Assembly (NCBI GenBank): GCA_003552325.1
Contig: PUKM01000123.1
Location: 1 to 11,853, forward strand
Length of the DNA stretch: 11,853 nucleotides
Reading direction: 5' to 3'
Source: Natrialbaceae archaeon
GTDB lineage: Archaea; Halobacteriota; Halobacteria; Halobacteriales; Natrialbaceae
The position numbers were made by a program, and so were the translations under genes. The first letter of the stretch is position 1. Every line of letters starts with the position of its first letter. The notes beneath the pieces were generated by a model. The model was not told the DNA's origin. It did no database searches and saw only the letters and a list, made by a program, of their open reading frames with translations. This document shows positions 1 to 6,672 of this stretch, piece by piece.

Positions 1-141
1 ATGATGCGCGTGTACGCCGAGGACGCTGATGCCCTCAGAGAGCTGATGTTCGATCAGATCGCCCAGATGGACGGGTTTGCGCGTTCACAAACGATGGTGA
101 TTCTGGGGACGACTTACGAGAATCACGAATTGCCCGTCTGA
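1..141 (+). CDS. Lrp/AsnC-family regulator, C-terminal fragment
   Basis: The reading frame is open from the first base to a TGA at 139-141 and gives the last 46 residues of a protein whose start lies upstream of the window. The stretch VYAEDADALRELMFDQIAQM followed by DGFARSQTMVILGTTYENHE and a short tail ending LPV fits the last helix and strand of the RAM (ligand-binding, oligomerisation) domain of haloarchaeal Lrp/AsnC transcriptional regulators. The DNA-binding half is not visible. The two ATG codons at the window edge are probably internal or chance, because a 46-residue protein would lack any helix-turn-helix. A pyrimidine-rich stretch with TTTT near 157-160 could help end transcription. 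The family call is moderately sure; the regulated genes cannot be told. Confidence 0.6.
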   Translation: MMRVYAEDADALRELMFDQIAQMDGFARSQTMVILGTTYENHELPV

Positions 142-187
142 GACCCTGTGTGTTCCTTTTCACTCGAGCATCCACCCCTCCGTATCC

Positions 188-233
188 TGTAAAAACCGGA
201 AACGGTAAGGAGAGGAGCCACAGGAGTACTGTG
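188..233 (+). promoter_or_regulatory. Probable promoter and ribosome-binding site of the DUF63 gene
   Basis: An A-rich element TGTAAAAACC at 188-197 lies where an archaeal TATA box would set a start near 218-222. GGAG at 223-226 stands 8 bases before the ATG at 235, acceptable as a Shine-Dalgarno. The GGAG is embedded in CACAG-GAGTA-CTGTG (219-233), so a five-base-pair hairpin could cover it. The TATA call is tentative; the GGAG spacing is directly visible. Confidence 0.4.
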
Positions 234-234
234 T

Positions 235-1344
235 ATGGAAGCATACGTCGACCGCTACGGCCCCGGTCGTCTCTGGGTCATCGGTGTTGGAGCCGCGGTG
301 CTGTTGATCGCACTCGCGGCGGCCGTCTTCCCCGGGCCAGTGTACCGCGATATTATCTGGCAGTATTACTGGGGCCCGGTCGTTGCCGACGCACAGAATT
401 ACGCATGCATCGCCTGGGATGGTGGGGCACAGAACGCCTGTAGCGCAGACACCACCGGTCCCGAGGCGAGTCCGGGCTACACCTGGCAGTCCTATGCCGG
501 ATACATCCCCATCCTGATCGTGATGTTGCTCGGTATCCTCATCTTGCTCGAGCGACTCGCGATCGATCGGTACCGGGCGATGTTCTACGGCCTGTTTCCG
601 TTTATGCTGGCGGGTGGTGCCTTGCGTACCGTCGAGGATGCGAACGCCAGCCTCCCACAGGGCGAACTCCTGATCGACTTGCCCTGGGTTGCCCTCCTGA
701 TCAGCCCGTTCATCTACGGGACGGTATTCCTCATCGCGTTGCTCGCGTTGTTAGTCTCGGTCTGGCTCGACCGCAACGACTCCGTCTCCGGGTTCGAGTA
801 TCCCCTGGCGGGCATCGGGAGCGTCATCTTACTCGCTACCCTGGCGTTTCTGGGGTACTTTACCGTGACACAGGACCAGGCGAGCTTCCATCCAGCCGTC
901 TCGATCATCACCCTCGTTGGCGCGACGATCGTGACGGCGCTCACCTACGTGGCGATTACGAAACTCGCCCCCGACCTTCACCGTGGGACAGGGCTCATGG
1001 GTGCTGTCGTCATCTGGGCACACAGCGTCGACGGCATCGCGAACGTGCTGGGCCTCGACTGGGCAGGACTCTTCGGATTGAGCTACGAGCCAAAACATCC
1101 GATCAACGAGTTCATCGTCAATGCGACAGGCTCCATCTTGCCTTCCTCGGTCGTGGACGTCACCGGTGCCGCGTGGCCGTTCTTGCTGGTGAAAGTCGCC
1201 GCTGCCGTGTTCATCATCTGGGTGTTCGACGAGACCATCTTCGAGGAGAGCCCACGGTATGCGATCTTGCTCATGATCACCGTCGTCGCCGTTGGACTCG
1301 GTCCCGGAACACGTGACATGCTTCGGGCGACGTTTGGCATTTAA
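235..1344 (+). CDS. DUF63 family integral membrane protein
   Basis: A 369-residue polytopic membrane protein of the archaeal DUF63 family, whose function is unknown. Hydrophobic segments lie at about residues 12-32, 87-108, 115-130, 150-177, 190-210, 221-241, 252-275, 312-331 and 342-358. Features that fit the family are the GGALRTVEDA stretch at 127-136 after a membrane span, the KHPINEFIVNAT stretch near 287-298, and the final LGPGTRDMLR at 355-364. The loop at about 50-86, between spans 1 and 2, contains two cysteines (58 and 69) and could face the outside. The ATG at 235 is chosen because GGAG precedes it by 8 bases and the first span starts about 12 residues in. The gene is convergent with the TrmB-type regulator, 44 bp away. 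Family membership is fairly sure; no biochemical role can be read from the sequence. Confidence 0.82.
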   Translation: MEAYVDRYGPGRLWVIGVGAAVLLIALAAAVFPGPVYRDIIWQYYWGPVVADAQNYACIAWDGGAQNACSADTTGPEASPGYTWQSYAGYIPILIVMLLGILILLERLAIDRYRAMFYGLFPFMLAGGALRTVEDANASLPQGELLIDLPWVALLISPFIYGTVFLIALLALLVSVWLDRNDSVSGFEYPLAGIGSVILLATLAFLGYFTVTQDQASFHPAVSIITLVGATIVTALTYVAITKLAPDLHRGTGLMGAVVIWAHSVDGIANVLGLDWAGLFGLSYEPKHPINEFIVNATGSILPSSVVDVTGAAWPFLLVKVAAAVFIIWVFDETIFEESPRYAILLMITVVAVGLGPGTRDMLRATFGI

Positions 1345-1384
1345 TTTCCCGGCCACCTCGGAATATTTGTCTCGAGCAGCAACC

Positions 1385-1396
1385 GATTCTAGAATC
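1385..1396. repeat. 12-bp perfect palindrome over the trmB-type stop codon
   Basis: GATTCTAGAATC is a perfect palindrome that includes the stop codon of the minus-strand regulator (CTA at 1389-1391 on the plus strand). It sits in the short convergent gap after the DUF63 gene. It could act as a bidirectional 3' signal, but there is no T-run beside it and it may be chance. Confidence 0.3.
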
Positions 1397-2177
1397 CCGG
1401 CCCGGCACGCCGCCACAACTCGTTGAACTCCGAAGCTAACTCCTCGGCGATGGTTTCATCACGGAAGTTGACTAACGCGAGTAACTCCTCAGCGCTGATC
1501 GGGTCGAGCACCTCCACACACACTTCTCGGTCGTCGATGACGATGAACCGCTGGTGAGGATCGATATCGGTCCCCCGGATTCGAACGCCTGCACCCCGCA
1601 ACCGCTCGAGCGAAGTCGTCACGTGTTCGAACTCGGTGCCGAGGAGTTGGACACGGATGCCGGCCGCAGCGCGGTCACACAGTTCGTCGACGAACGCCTC
1701 CCGAATGTCTGCCTGGATCGCGACATCATCGACCAGGATCTGGATGGACGAGGACGCGGACGAAAACCGCTCGAGAAGCAAATCCCGCGCCGCCTTATCG
1801 TGGAAGGCGCTCGTGGCGAACTGTTCGTTGTGCTCCTGGTCGCTCACCTCGGTGAGGGCCTGGCGAACGCTCGAGGCAGTCCGTTCGTACTCACTCCGTT
1901 TGGTCTCGAGTTCACTCTGGCGTCGCTCGAGTAGCCGGTCGATGGCAATCGCTGGGTCGACGTGGGTATAGGTCCGCGGACGGCCATCGTCGGCGCGGAC
2001 GACCGCCCGGTCGACGAGTGAGTTCAGTACGTCGTAGACGCGTCCAAGTGGCACGTCGGCCTCGGACGCCACCTCATCAGCCGTTAGGACGCCGTGTTTG
2101 ACGAGAGCGGCATACGCCCGTGCTTCGTAACTCGAGAGACCAAGCGTCGTTAGCTGGTCGTAATACTCTGCTGTCAT
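1389..2177 (-). CDS. TrmB-family transcriptional regulator
   Basis: A 262-residue DNA-binding regulator of the archaeal TrmB family. Residues 5-70 (TLGLSSYEARAYAALVKHG, then the recognition-helix region DVPLGRVYDVLNSLVDR and a wing with RPRTYTHVDP) form the TrmB winged helix. Residues 76-112 form a charged helix likely to pair two subunits. Residues 120-262 look like the PLD-like C-terminal domain of the short TrmB proteins, not the larger sugar-binding domain of the founding member, so the inducer is unknown. An in-frame GTG at 2204 would add nine residues, but the TATA box at about 2208-2217 predicts a transcript start near 2184, downstream of that GTG and about 7 bases before the ATG at 2175-2177; I therefore chose the ATG. 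No cysteine occurs in the DNA-binding half, which argues against a thiol switch there. The target could be its own promoter or a neighbour. Confidence 0.85.
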   Translation of the reverse strand: MTAEYYDQLTTLGLSSYEARAYAALVKHGVLTADEVASEADVPLGRVYDVLNSLVDRAVVRADDGRPRTYTHVDPAIAIDRLLERRQSELETKRSEYERTASSVRQALTEVSDQEHNEQFATSAFHDKAARDLLLERFSSASSSIQILVDDVAIQADIREAFVDELCDRAAAGIRVQLLGTEFEHVTTSLERLRGAGVRIRGTDIDPHQRFIVIDDREVCVEVLDPISAEELLALVNFRDETIAEELASEFNELWRRAGPGF

Positions 2178-2205
2178 ACATCCCTGGTACCGTGAACCAT
2201 ACACT

Positions 2206-2217
2206 CGATATATTATT
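2206..2217 (-). promoter_or_regulatory. TATA box of the TrmB-type regulator
   Basis: On the minus strand the sequence AATAATATATCG gives an AT-rich core centred near 2211 in otherwise GC-rich DNA. The usual archaeal distance of 25 to 28 bases puts the transcript start near 2184, leaving a leader of only about 7 bases before the ATG at 2177. Confidence 0.6.
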
Positions 2218-2228
2218 CATTGAAATAA
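2213..2228. repeat. Dyad overlapping the regulator's TATA box
   Basis: TTATTCATTGAAATAA has five-base arms (TTATT and AATAA) around CATTGA and overlaps the upstream half of the TATA box. A repressor bound here would block TBP/TFB, so it is a candidate operator, possibly for autoregulation. AT-rich dyads of this size also arise by chance. Confidence 0.35.
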
Positions 2229-2451
2229 AGGTGTTGAAAGAGGAACTGGTTGTGGTGATGTGAACCATTGGGCCATGGCACTTCCTCGAGGGCCACCGGA
2301 ACGTCATTGTGCCATTTCGGGTCGTGATCGATGTACTGGTTTCCTACCGTGGCGGGACATACAGTGGGTGCATTTCGAGCAGCACGTCCGTCAATTCGGG
2401 GCGTCCCGATCGGACGCTTCGATCGCACTAGAGTCGTCAGCTTCGAGTCCT
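2218..2451. other. Gene-poor gap between two minus-strand genes
   Basis: About 230 bp with no convincing gene. Open frames of 68 to 80 codons exist on both strands, but they have no recognisable domain and no well-placed promoter. The gap holds the distal promoter of the TrmB-type gene, a second copy of GTGAACCAT (2260-2268; the first is at 2192-2200), and a weak hairpin ATGGCAC (2275-2281) with GTGCCAT (2309-2315) downstream of the ligase-like gene's stop. I see no T-rich terminator immediately after that stop. Confidence 0.5.
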
Positions 2452-4008
2452 TCACACGGTCGATAGCGGGTTATTCCAGTCGCTAAAACTCCCCTCGAGC
2501 ATCGTCTCCCGTTGACACTCGACGTATCGCCGCTGCATGGTGTCGAGAGCGTCGGAGAGTGAGGCCCCATTTTCAACCTCGCTCGTGACGAGCGCATGTT
2601 TCCAGCGAGCCGGAGTCCGGCGCTGTCGCACCCGTTGTTCGAGGGGAGAGAGGTACGACGCGATTTCGTCCGATGAAAGCCCACGACTCGAGAGCCCGTC
2701 TGCAGCGTGAGCGAACAGGTCTTCGGCGATGGTCTCGAGAGCCGTCGTCGGCTGGCCGTCGTTCGTAATCCACTCGAGGTCCGTCTCGAGGCCGTCCCGC
2801 ATGGCGTTATAAAAGTTCGACCGGGCATGTTCCCAGTCGAGGTCGTAGACGGGGTGCTCGAGGCTCGGTAGACTCTCCATCAGCCCGGCGAACATCGCGA
2901 GGAAGGCAACGGAGTCGCGGATCGTCGGTTGGGCGGGGATCGGACGAAACTCGATTCGGGCGTTCGCGGCCGAGCGCGTGGGCCCGTCGAACACCGGCCG
3001 GACCCACCGCCAGTACGTCCCGTGTTTCCGGCGAAAGTGGGCGAACTGGTCGTCGAAGCGGTCGCCACGCTCGACGGGCATCGGGACAAGAGTGTCGTCA
3101 GTCGCGATCCGTTTGACGGCCTCCTCGACGCTCTCGATGTCGCGGGGAAATCGAACCTTGCCAGGACCCGTCGTCGGGTCGTTCAGCACCGTTTCGAAAA
3201 CACTGATCCGATGTTCCATCCACGCATCCTGAACGATTTCGGCTGCCGTCACGTCGTCGTCGTAGCAATCAGCCGGGAAAAACGGGGCATTACAGCCGAG
3301 GGCGAGCATCGGGCCAGCAATCCGGAGGGCGTAGGTGAAGTACGTCGGCAGGTCGGGGGCGTGCGGTACCTGATAGTGCGGTTGGATCGACGTGATTAGA
3401 CTCTCCGGCATGACCGTCTCGGCCTCCATGGAGACGTGTGGGCAGTCGAGTAGTTTGCCCGCGGCGTCGGCACGATCCGTGTTAGCCATGGCATGATAGC
3501 GAGCGGTGTCACTCATATTCGTCGCCAGCGTCACGGTTCGCTTGGTGTCACCGAGGGGCCGGTTGATACAATCAGTCAGGTACGCTGTAGCCCGTTCACC
3601 TGCCGGTGGAATCGTCCACATACCATCACTGATCAACTCCATGCCTTCGGCGTTAGCGACGTCCCGTGCTGCCCGAAACTGGGCTCGAATCTCTGCTTCC
3701 TGTGCGCGGAGTCCATCCCGGTTGAGCGGCTGTGGGCTCGTCGTCATCTCCGCATTGTGTAGCCCGAGTTCCTTCTCGAATCCCATGAGCTCGAGGAGCC
3801 GTCTGGGAACACGCTTGAGCGCTGCTGTGTCGCGATCGACGGCATAAAACTCGTATTCGAAACCGACGATTGCCTGCGGATTGTCGAACGCCCCGTCCTC
3901 GAGTGTCTCGACGATCACCTCCGCTTCTTCGATGGCTTGCTGGCGGAACGTCTCAGCGTTAGTCGCGAGAATCGTCTCGAGTCGTGCCGTCAGTTCCTCG
4001 GCGCCCAT
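2452..4008 (-). CDS. Glutamate-cysteine ligase family protein (GCS2-like)
   Basis: A 518-residue soluble, acidic enzyme of the glutamate-cysteine ligase (GCS2-type carboxylate-amine ligase) group. If it acts as the family does, it joins L-glutamate and L-cysteine through the gamma carboxylate using ATP, giving gamma-glutamylcysteine, the main small thiol of haloarchaea. Visible signatures are GFEYEF at 49-54 (acidic residues likely to bind Mg-ATP and glutamate), HNAEMTTSPQPL at 84-95, LATNMSDTARYHAMAN at 161-176, SIQPHYQVP at 207-215, a helix TYALRIAGPMLALGCNAPFF at 225-244, and NARIEFRPIPAQPT at 349-362. It appears longer than a typical GCS2 enzyme, with an extra helical C-terminal third, so it may be a divergent paralogue with another acceptor amine. 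A GTG at 4029 would add seven residues, but the TTTAA box at 4034-4038 predicts a start near 4009, so I chose the ATG at 4006-4008, a leaderless start. It is divergent from the small Cys-rich gene. Confidence 0.7.
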   Translation of the reverse strand: MGAEELTARLETILATNAETFRQQAIEEAEVIVETLEDGAFDNPQAIVGFEYEFYAVDRDTAALKRVPRRLLELMGFEKELGLHNAEMTTSPQPLNRDGLRAQEAEIRAQFRAARDVANAEGMELISDGMWTIPPAGERATAYLTDCINRPLGDTKRTVTLATNMSDTARYHAMANTDRADAAGKLLDCPHVSMEAETVMPESLITSIQPHYQVPHAPDLPTYFTYALRIAGPMLALGCNAPFFPADCYDDDVTAAEIVQDAWMEHRISVFETVLNDPTTGPGKVRFPRDIESVEEAVKRIATDDTLVPMPVERGDRFDDQFAHFRRKHGTYWRWVRPVFDGPTRSAANARIEFRPIPAQPTIRDSVAFLAMFAGLMESLPSLEHPVYDLDWEHARSNFYNAMRDGLETDLEWITNDGQPTTALETIAEDLFAHAADGLSSRGLSSDEIASYLSPLEQRVRQRRTPARWKHALVTSEVENGASLSDALDTMQRRYVECQRETMLEGSFSDWNNPLSTV

Positions 4009-4032
4009 GGCCTCGAGTGCAGCCCCCACGGT

Positions 4033-4040
4033 GTTAAACC
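4033..4040 (-). promoter_or_regulatory. TATA box of the GCS2-like gene
   Basis: GGTTTAAC on the minus strand is centred near 4036, about 27 bases before the ATG at 4008. The predicted mRNA would start at or within a base or two of the start codon. Confidence 0.55.
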
Positions 4041-4086
4041 CAGGCTTTTGGAGAGGAGCGGACGACAGGCGTCGGGAATGGGGAGA

Positions 4087-4096
4087 ACATTTTTGA
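4087..4096 (+). promoter_or_regulatory. TATA-like element of the 75-residue gene
   Basis: The T-run in ACATTTTTGA is centred about 27 bases upstream of the ATG at 4119, which again fits a leaderless mRNA. The TATAT at 4110-4114 is too close to the ATG to serve. Confidence 0.4.
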
Positions 4097-4118
4097 GGCG
4101 GTTACCCTCATATATCAC

Positions 4119-4346
4119 ATGGAACAGTTCGATAAATTCGTCTCCTCGGCGACCTTACGCGAGGAAAACACCTCGATCAAGCAGTATCAGAACACCGTCG
4201 GTCTGACCTGTCCCGCGTGTGAGGAACCCTTCGACGACATGGTCGTCTGTAAGGACGAACATACCAGCCTGAACCAGACGATCCCACTCGATATCTGTAC
4301 CGCCGTCGAAGACGGCAAGCCGGTGCTCTTCACACACAAACCCTGA
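4119..4346 (+). CDS. Small Cys-rich conserved haloarchaeal protein (75 aa)
   Basis: A 75-residue protein with a CPAC pair at 31-34, further cysteines at 44 and 60, and histidines at 48 and 73. The spacing suits one small zinc site (zinc-ribbon-like), though the second half is less regular than a classical ribbon. The first 20 residues (MEQFDKFVSSATLREENTSI) are charged and may form a helix. No signal peptide or membrane segment is present. Similar short proteins occur across haloarchaea without a known role; some carry the misleading label 'flagella cluster protein', and I see nothing flagellar here. The ATG at 4119 is the only sensible start and has a T-rich element about 27 bases upstream. 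The DNA ligase gene follows after 52 bp with what looks like its own promoter, so co-transcription is possible but not needed. Confidence 0.72.
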   Translation: MEQFDKFVSSATLREENTSIKQYQNTVGLTCPACEEPFDDMVVCKDEHTSLNQTIPLDICTAVEDGKPVLFTHKP

Positions 4347-4367
4347 CCAGTATCGCGTCTCGAATCC

Positions 4368-4376
4368 CTTAAGCGT
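4368..4376 (+). promoter_or_regulatory. Probable TATA box of the DNA ligase gene
   Basis: CCTTAAGCG lies in the 52-bp gap before the ligase gene, centred about 27 bases before the ATG at 4399, suggesting its own leaderless mRNA. Confidence 0.4.
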
Positions 4377-4398
4377 CCGCTCACGACTTCTTCTGACG

Positions 4399-6153
4399 AT
4401 GGAGTTCGCCACGTTCGCCGACCACTGTGTCACGATCGAGGAGGAGTCGGCTGATCTCGAGATCACCGCACTCCTGGCTGATCTGTGTGTTGCGGCCGGA
4501 TCGGAAGACGGTCGCGACAGCGATCGTGACCTCGAGTGCGTCGTCAGATTCGTCCAGGGCCGTGTCTTCCCCGCGTGGGACGCCCGCAAGCTCGACATCG
4601 GCCCACGAACCTGCTACGAGGCAATCGCGAGAGCCGCCGGTCCGAACGTCGACGCTGACGCGGTCGAACGCGAAGTTGCCGAGGTCGGTGAGGTCGGCAC
4701 CGTCGCTGCTGGCTACGAGTTCGGGGGCCAGCAGGGCCTCGGCGCGTTCGGTGTTGGCGGCGGCCACGAGAGCCACACCGTGGGCGCCGTGTTCGACACC
4801 CTCGAGCGCCTCGCCCACACTGACGGTGACGGCAGCCACGACACCAAAGTGGATCTCCTCTTTTCGCTGTTCAACCGGGCCTCACCCACGGAGGCACGCT
4901 ACCTGGCCCGACTCGTGCTCGGCGAGATGCGTATCGGCGTCGGCGAGGGAACTGTCCGAGACGCGATCGCGGCGGCGTTTTCGGTCCCCGTCGAAACCGT
5001 CGAGCGCGCCGTCCAGGTGACGAACGATTACGGCCACGTGGCAGTGGTTGCCCACGAGGACGGAAGCGACGGCCTCGAGGGGCTCTCACTCGAGGTCGGC
5101 CGACCCGTACAGGCGATGCTCGCACAGGCCGGGACGGTGACCGACGCACTCGAGGCCTGGGATCGGGTGGCTGTCGAGTGGAAGTTCGATGGCGCCCGCG
5201 TTCAAGTACATCACGTCCCCGGCGAACTCACTCTCGTGTTCTCGCGAAACATGGAGGACGTGACCGATGCCTTACCGGAAGTCGTCGAGACCGTCGAATC
5301 GACGCTCGAGTGTCCAGCCATCCTGGATGGTGAGGTAGTCGCCGTCGACGACGATGGCTCGCCACTGGCGTTCCAGGAAGTCCTTCGGCGCTTCCGACGG
5401 AAACACGACGTGGAAAAAGCTCGGGAGGCAGTCACCGTCCGCCCGGTGTTTTTCGACTGCCTTCACGCCGACGGGGAGGATCTCCTGGAAACGCCGCTCG
5501 AGACACGGCACGACCGGATGGAGGCGGTTCTCGGTGGTTCCACTGGGGAATACAGCGACGTCTCTACAGGCGAGCAACCGAATTGGGACGAGGCTGACGC
5601 GGCTACGACGAGCCACGCCTGTGGCCAGTTGTGGCTCACGGACGATCCAGACCGAATCGAGGCCATCGATGCCAGGGCTCTCGAGGCCGGCCACGAGGGG
5701 ATCATGCTCAAAGACCCTACCTCGACGTACACTCCGGGCAGACGAGGCCAACACTGGCTCAAACGAAAGCCGGACGTCGACACCCTCGATTGTGTCGTGA
5801 CGGGAGCCGAGTGGGGAGAGGGCCGGCGCGCGACCTATCTGGGAACGTTCGTGATCAGCGTCACCGACGGCGATGACTATCTCCCCATCGGAAAGGTCGC
5901 GACCGGCATCACCGACGAGACGCTCGTTGAACTGACCGAACTGCTCGAGCCACATATCGTCGCCGAGGATGGGAAAACCGTCGACATCGAGCCAGCAGTC
6001 GTCTTCGAGGTTGGGTACGAGGAAATCCAGCCCTCCCCAACCTACGAATCCGGCTTTGCCCTGCGGTTCCCCCGATTCGTGAGCGTGAGAAGTGACACCG
6101 ATCTCGAGGGCGTCGACTCACTCGAGCGAGTGAAACGACTCCACGACAGGTGA
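4399..6153 (+). CDS. lig: ATP-dependent DNA ligase
   Basis: A complete 584-residue archaeal/eukaryotic type DNA ligase, which seals nicks between Okazaki fragments and in repair using ATP. The N-terminal helical DNA-binding domain covers about residues 1-210 and includes the LVLGEMRIGVGEGTVRDAI stretch at 172-190. The adenylation domain carries motif I KFDG at 262-265, so Lys262 should be the adenylated residue. It also carries the motif III region FSRNMEDVTD at 281-290, LDGEVVA at 309-315, motif IV EGIMLKD at 433-439 and motif V WLKRKP at 453-458. The OB-fold domain ends with the motif VI region GFALRFPRF at 552-560. Length is normal for the family and all key motifs are intact. A haloarchaeal touch is the acidic insert near 380-405. 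The gene is convergent with a small membrane-protein gene 30 bp downstream. The first ATG after the TATA-like element is used. Confidence 0.96.
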   Translation: MEFATFADHCVTIEEESADLEITALLADLCVAAGSEDGRDSDRDLECVVRFVQGRVFPAWDARKLDIGPRTCYEAIARAAGPNVDADAVEREVAEVGEVGTVAAGYEFGGQQGLGAFGVGGGHESHTVGAVFDTLERLAHTDGDGSHDTKVDLLFSLFNRASPTEARYLARLVLGEMRIGVGEGTVRDAIAAAFSVPVETVERAVQVTNDYGHVAVVAHEDGSDGLEGLSLEVGRPVQAMLAQAGTVTDALEAWDRVAVEWKFDGARVQVHHVPGELTLVFSRNMEDVTDALPEVVETVESTLECPAILDGEVVAVDDDGSPLAFQEVLRRFRRKHDVEKAREAVTVRPVFFDCLHADGEDLLETPLETRHDRMEAVLGGSTGEYSDVSTGEQPNWDEADAATTSHACGQLWLTDDPDRIEAIDARALEAGHEGIMLKDPTSTYTPGRRGQHWLKRKPDVDTLDCVVTGAEWGEGRRATYLGTFVISVTDGDDYLPIGKVATGITDETLVELTELLEPHIVAEDGKTVDIEPAVVFEVGYEEIQPSPTYESGFALRFPRFVSVRSDTDLEGVDSLERVKRLHDR

Positions 6154-6183
6154 GTAGACGATGAAAGTGGGGGTTTCGGACAC

Positions 6184-6351
6184 CTAGAGCAGGGTACCGA
6201 CGGTGTAGAATCCGGCAAGCACGATCGCCGCGATGATACCGACGCGGACTGCAATTTTGATCGCGAATTTCAGTGCTGTAACGACGACAGCGAAAATCGC
6301 AAGCGCGGCGAGCGCCATGAGAATCGGGGAACTGGTAATTGGATCGAGCAT
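6184..6351 (-). CDS. Small membrane protein (55 aa), unknown function
   Basis: A short gene encoding 55 residues that begin MLDPITSSPILMALAALAIF and end VLAGFYTVGTLL. A hydrophobic stretch at about 9-26, a small basic break (K28, K32, R36) and a second stretch at about 37-55 suggest a two-span or hairpin membrane protein with its basic loop inside the cell. An AT-rich element ACAATTAGG on the minus strand at about 6376-6384 stands the right distance upstream for a leaderless start at the ATG at 6349-6351. Another in-frame ATG at 6358-6360 would add three residues. The stop is 30 bp from the convergent ligase stop. Coding reality rests on composition, the intact frame and the promoter, not on a recognised family. 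Its role is unknown. Confidence 0.6.
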   Translation of the reverse strand: MLDPITSSPILMALAALAIFAVVVTALKFAIKIAVRVGIIAAIVLAGFYTVGTLL

Positions 6352-6375
6352 AGCTACCATCGTGTACCCAGACTA

Positions 6376-6384
6376 CCTAATTGT
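6376..6384 (-). promoter_or_regulatory. TATA-like element of the 55-residue membrane protein
   Basis: On the minus strand AACAATTAG is centred about 29 bases before the ATG at 6351. The core is weak but stands in the only AT-rich patch upstream of this gene. Confidence 0.35.
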
Positions 6385-6508
6385 TCCGGATACTGTGATT
6401 GTCCTAGAATGAAATGGCTCTATGGCCCCGCCCGAAACACGTCGCTCGAGCAGTCGCCCTCTCCAGGTGGACTGTCCGGAGTAAAAGAGAAAAACAGCAG
6501 ACTGCGTG

Positions 6509-6672
6509 ACTTTCAACTGCCTTCTCGTCACTTTCAGTTCGCTCTGAAAATCATTAAGACAGTGCCCTGCATAGTGTCTGACAACCGCGGAACGGGCCGT
6601 CTCGGCCCACCCCGTGATCGAACCGAAACCGAAGAGTGGACACTATGCAAATTCAGTTGCAGTACTGAAAGT
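6509..6672. repeat. Three ACTTTCA repeats (two direct, one inverted)
   Basis: ACTTTCAACTG at 6509-6519 and ACTTTCAGTTC at 6530-6540 are direct copies exactly 21 bp apart, two helical turns. ACTTTCAGTAC is found on the minus strand at 6662-6672. The second copy is part of the dyad TTTCAG-TTCGCT-CTGAAA (6532-6549), and the third of TTCAGT-TGCAGT-ACTGAA (6652-6669); the dyad centres are 120 bp apart. The last lies about 15 bp upstream of the nrdJ TATA box, a common activator position in archaea. These are candidate sites for one unknown regulator. Confidence 0.45.
6568..6649. repeat. 11-bp inverted repeat enclosing a GC-rich hairpin
   Basis: TGCATAGTGTC (6568-6578) is the exact reverse complement of GACACTATGCA (6639-6649). 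Inside lies GGGCCG-TCT-CGGCCC (6594-6608), six GC-rich pairs with a three-base loop. Transcribed, the segment could fold as a long stem with an internal hairpin. As DNA, the arms contain ATAGTGT and ACACTAT, which resemble half-sites of the bacterial NrdR box. Confidence 0.45.

Noticed and set aside
829..1416. 195-codon minus-strand frame over the DUF63 gene
   Set aside because: Shadow of a convincing membrane-protein gene; the product is His/Asp/Arg-rich without a fold signature.
2213..2455. 80-codon minus-strand and 68-codon plus-strand frames in the gap
   Set aside because: No promoter, no domain and ordinary length for chance frames in GC-rich DNA.
6561..6650. tRNA or other known structured RNA gene
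   Set aside because: The segment folds on paper, but it lacks the tRNA T-loop and anticodon-arm pattern and I recognise no other RNA family.
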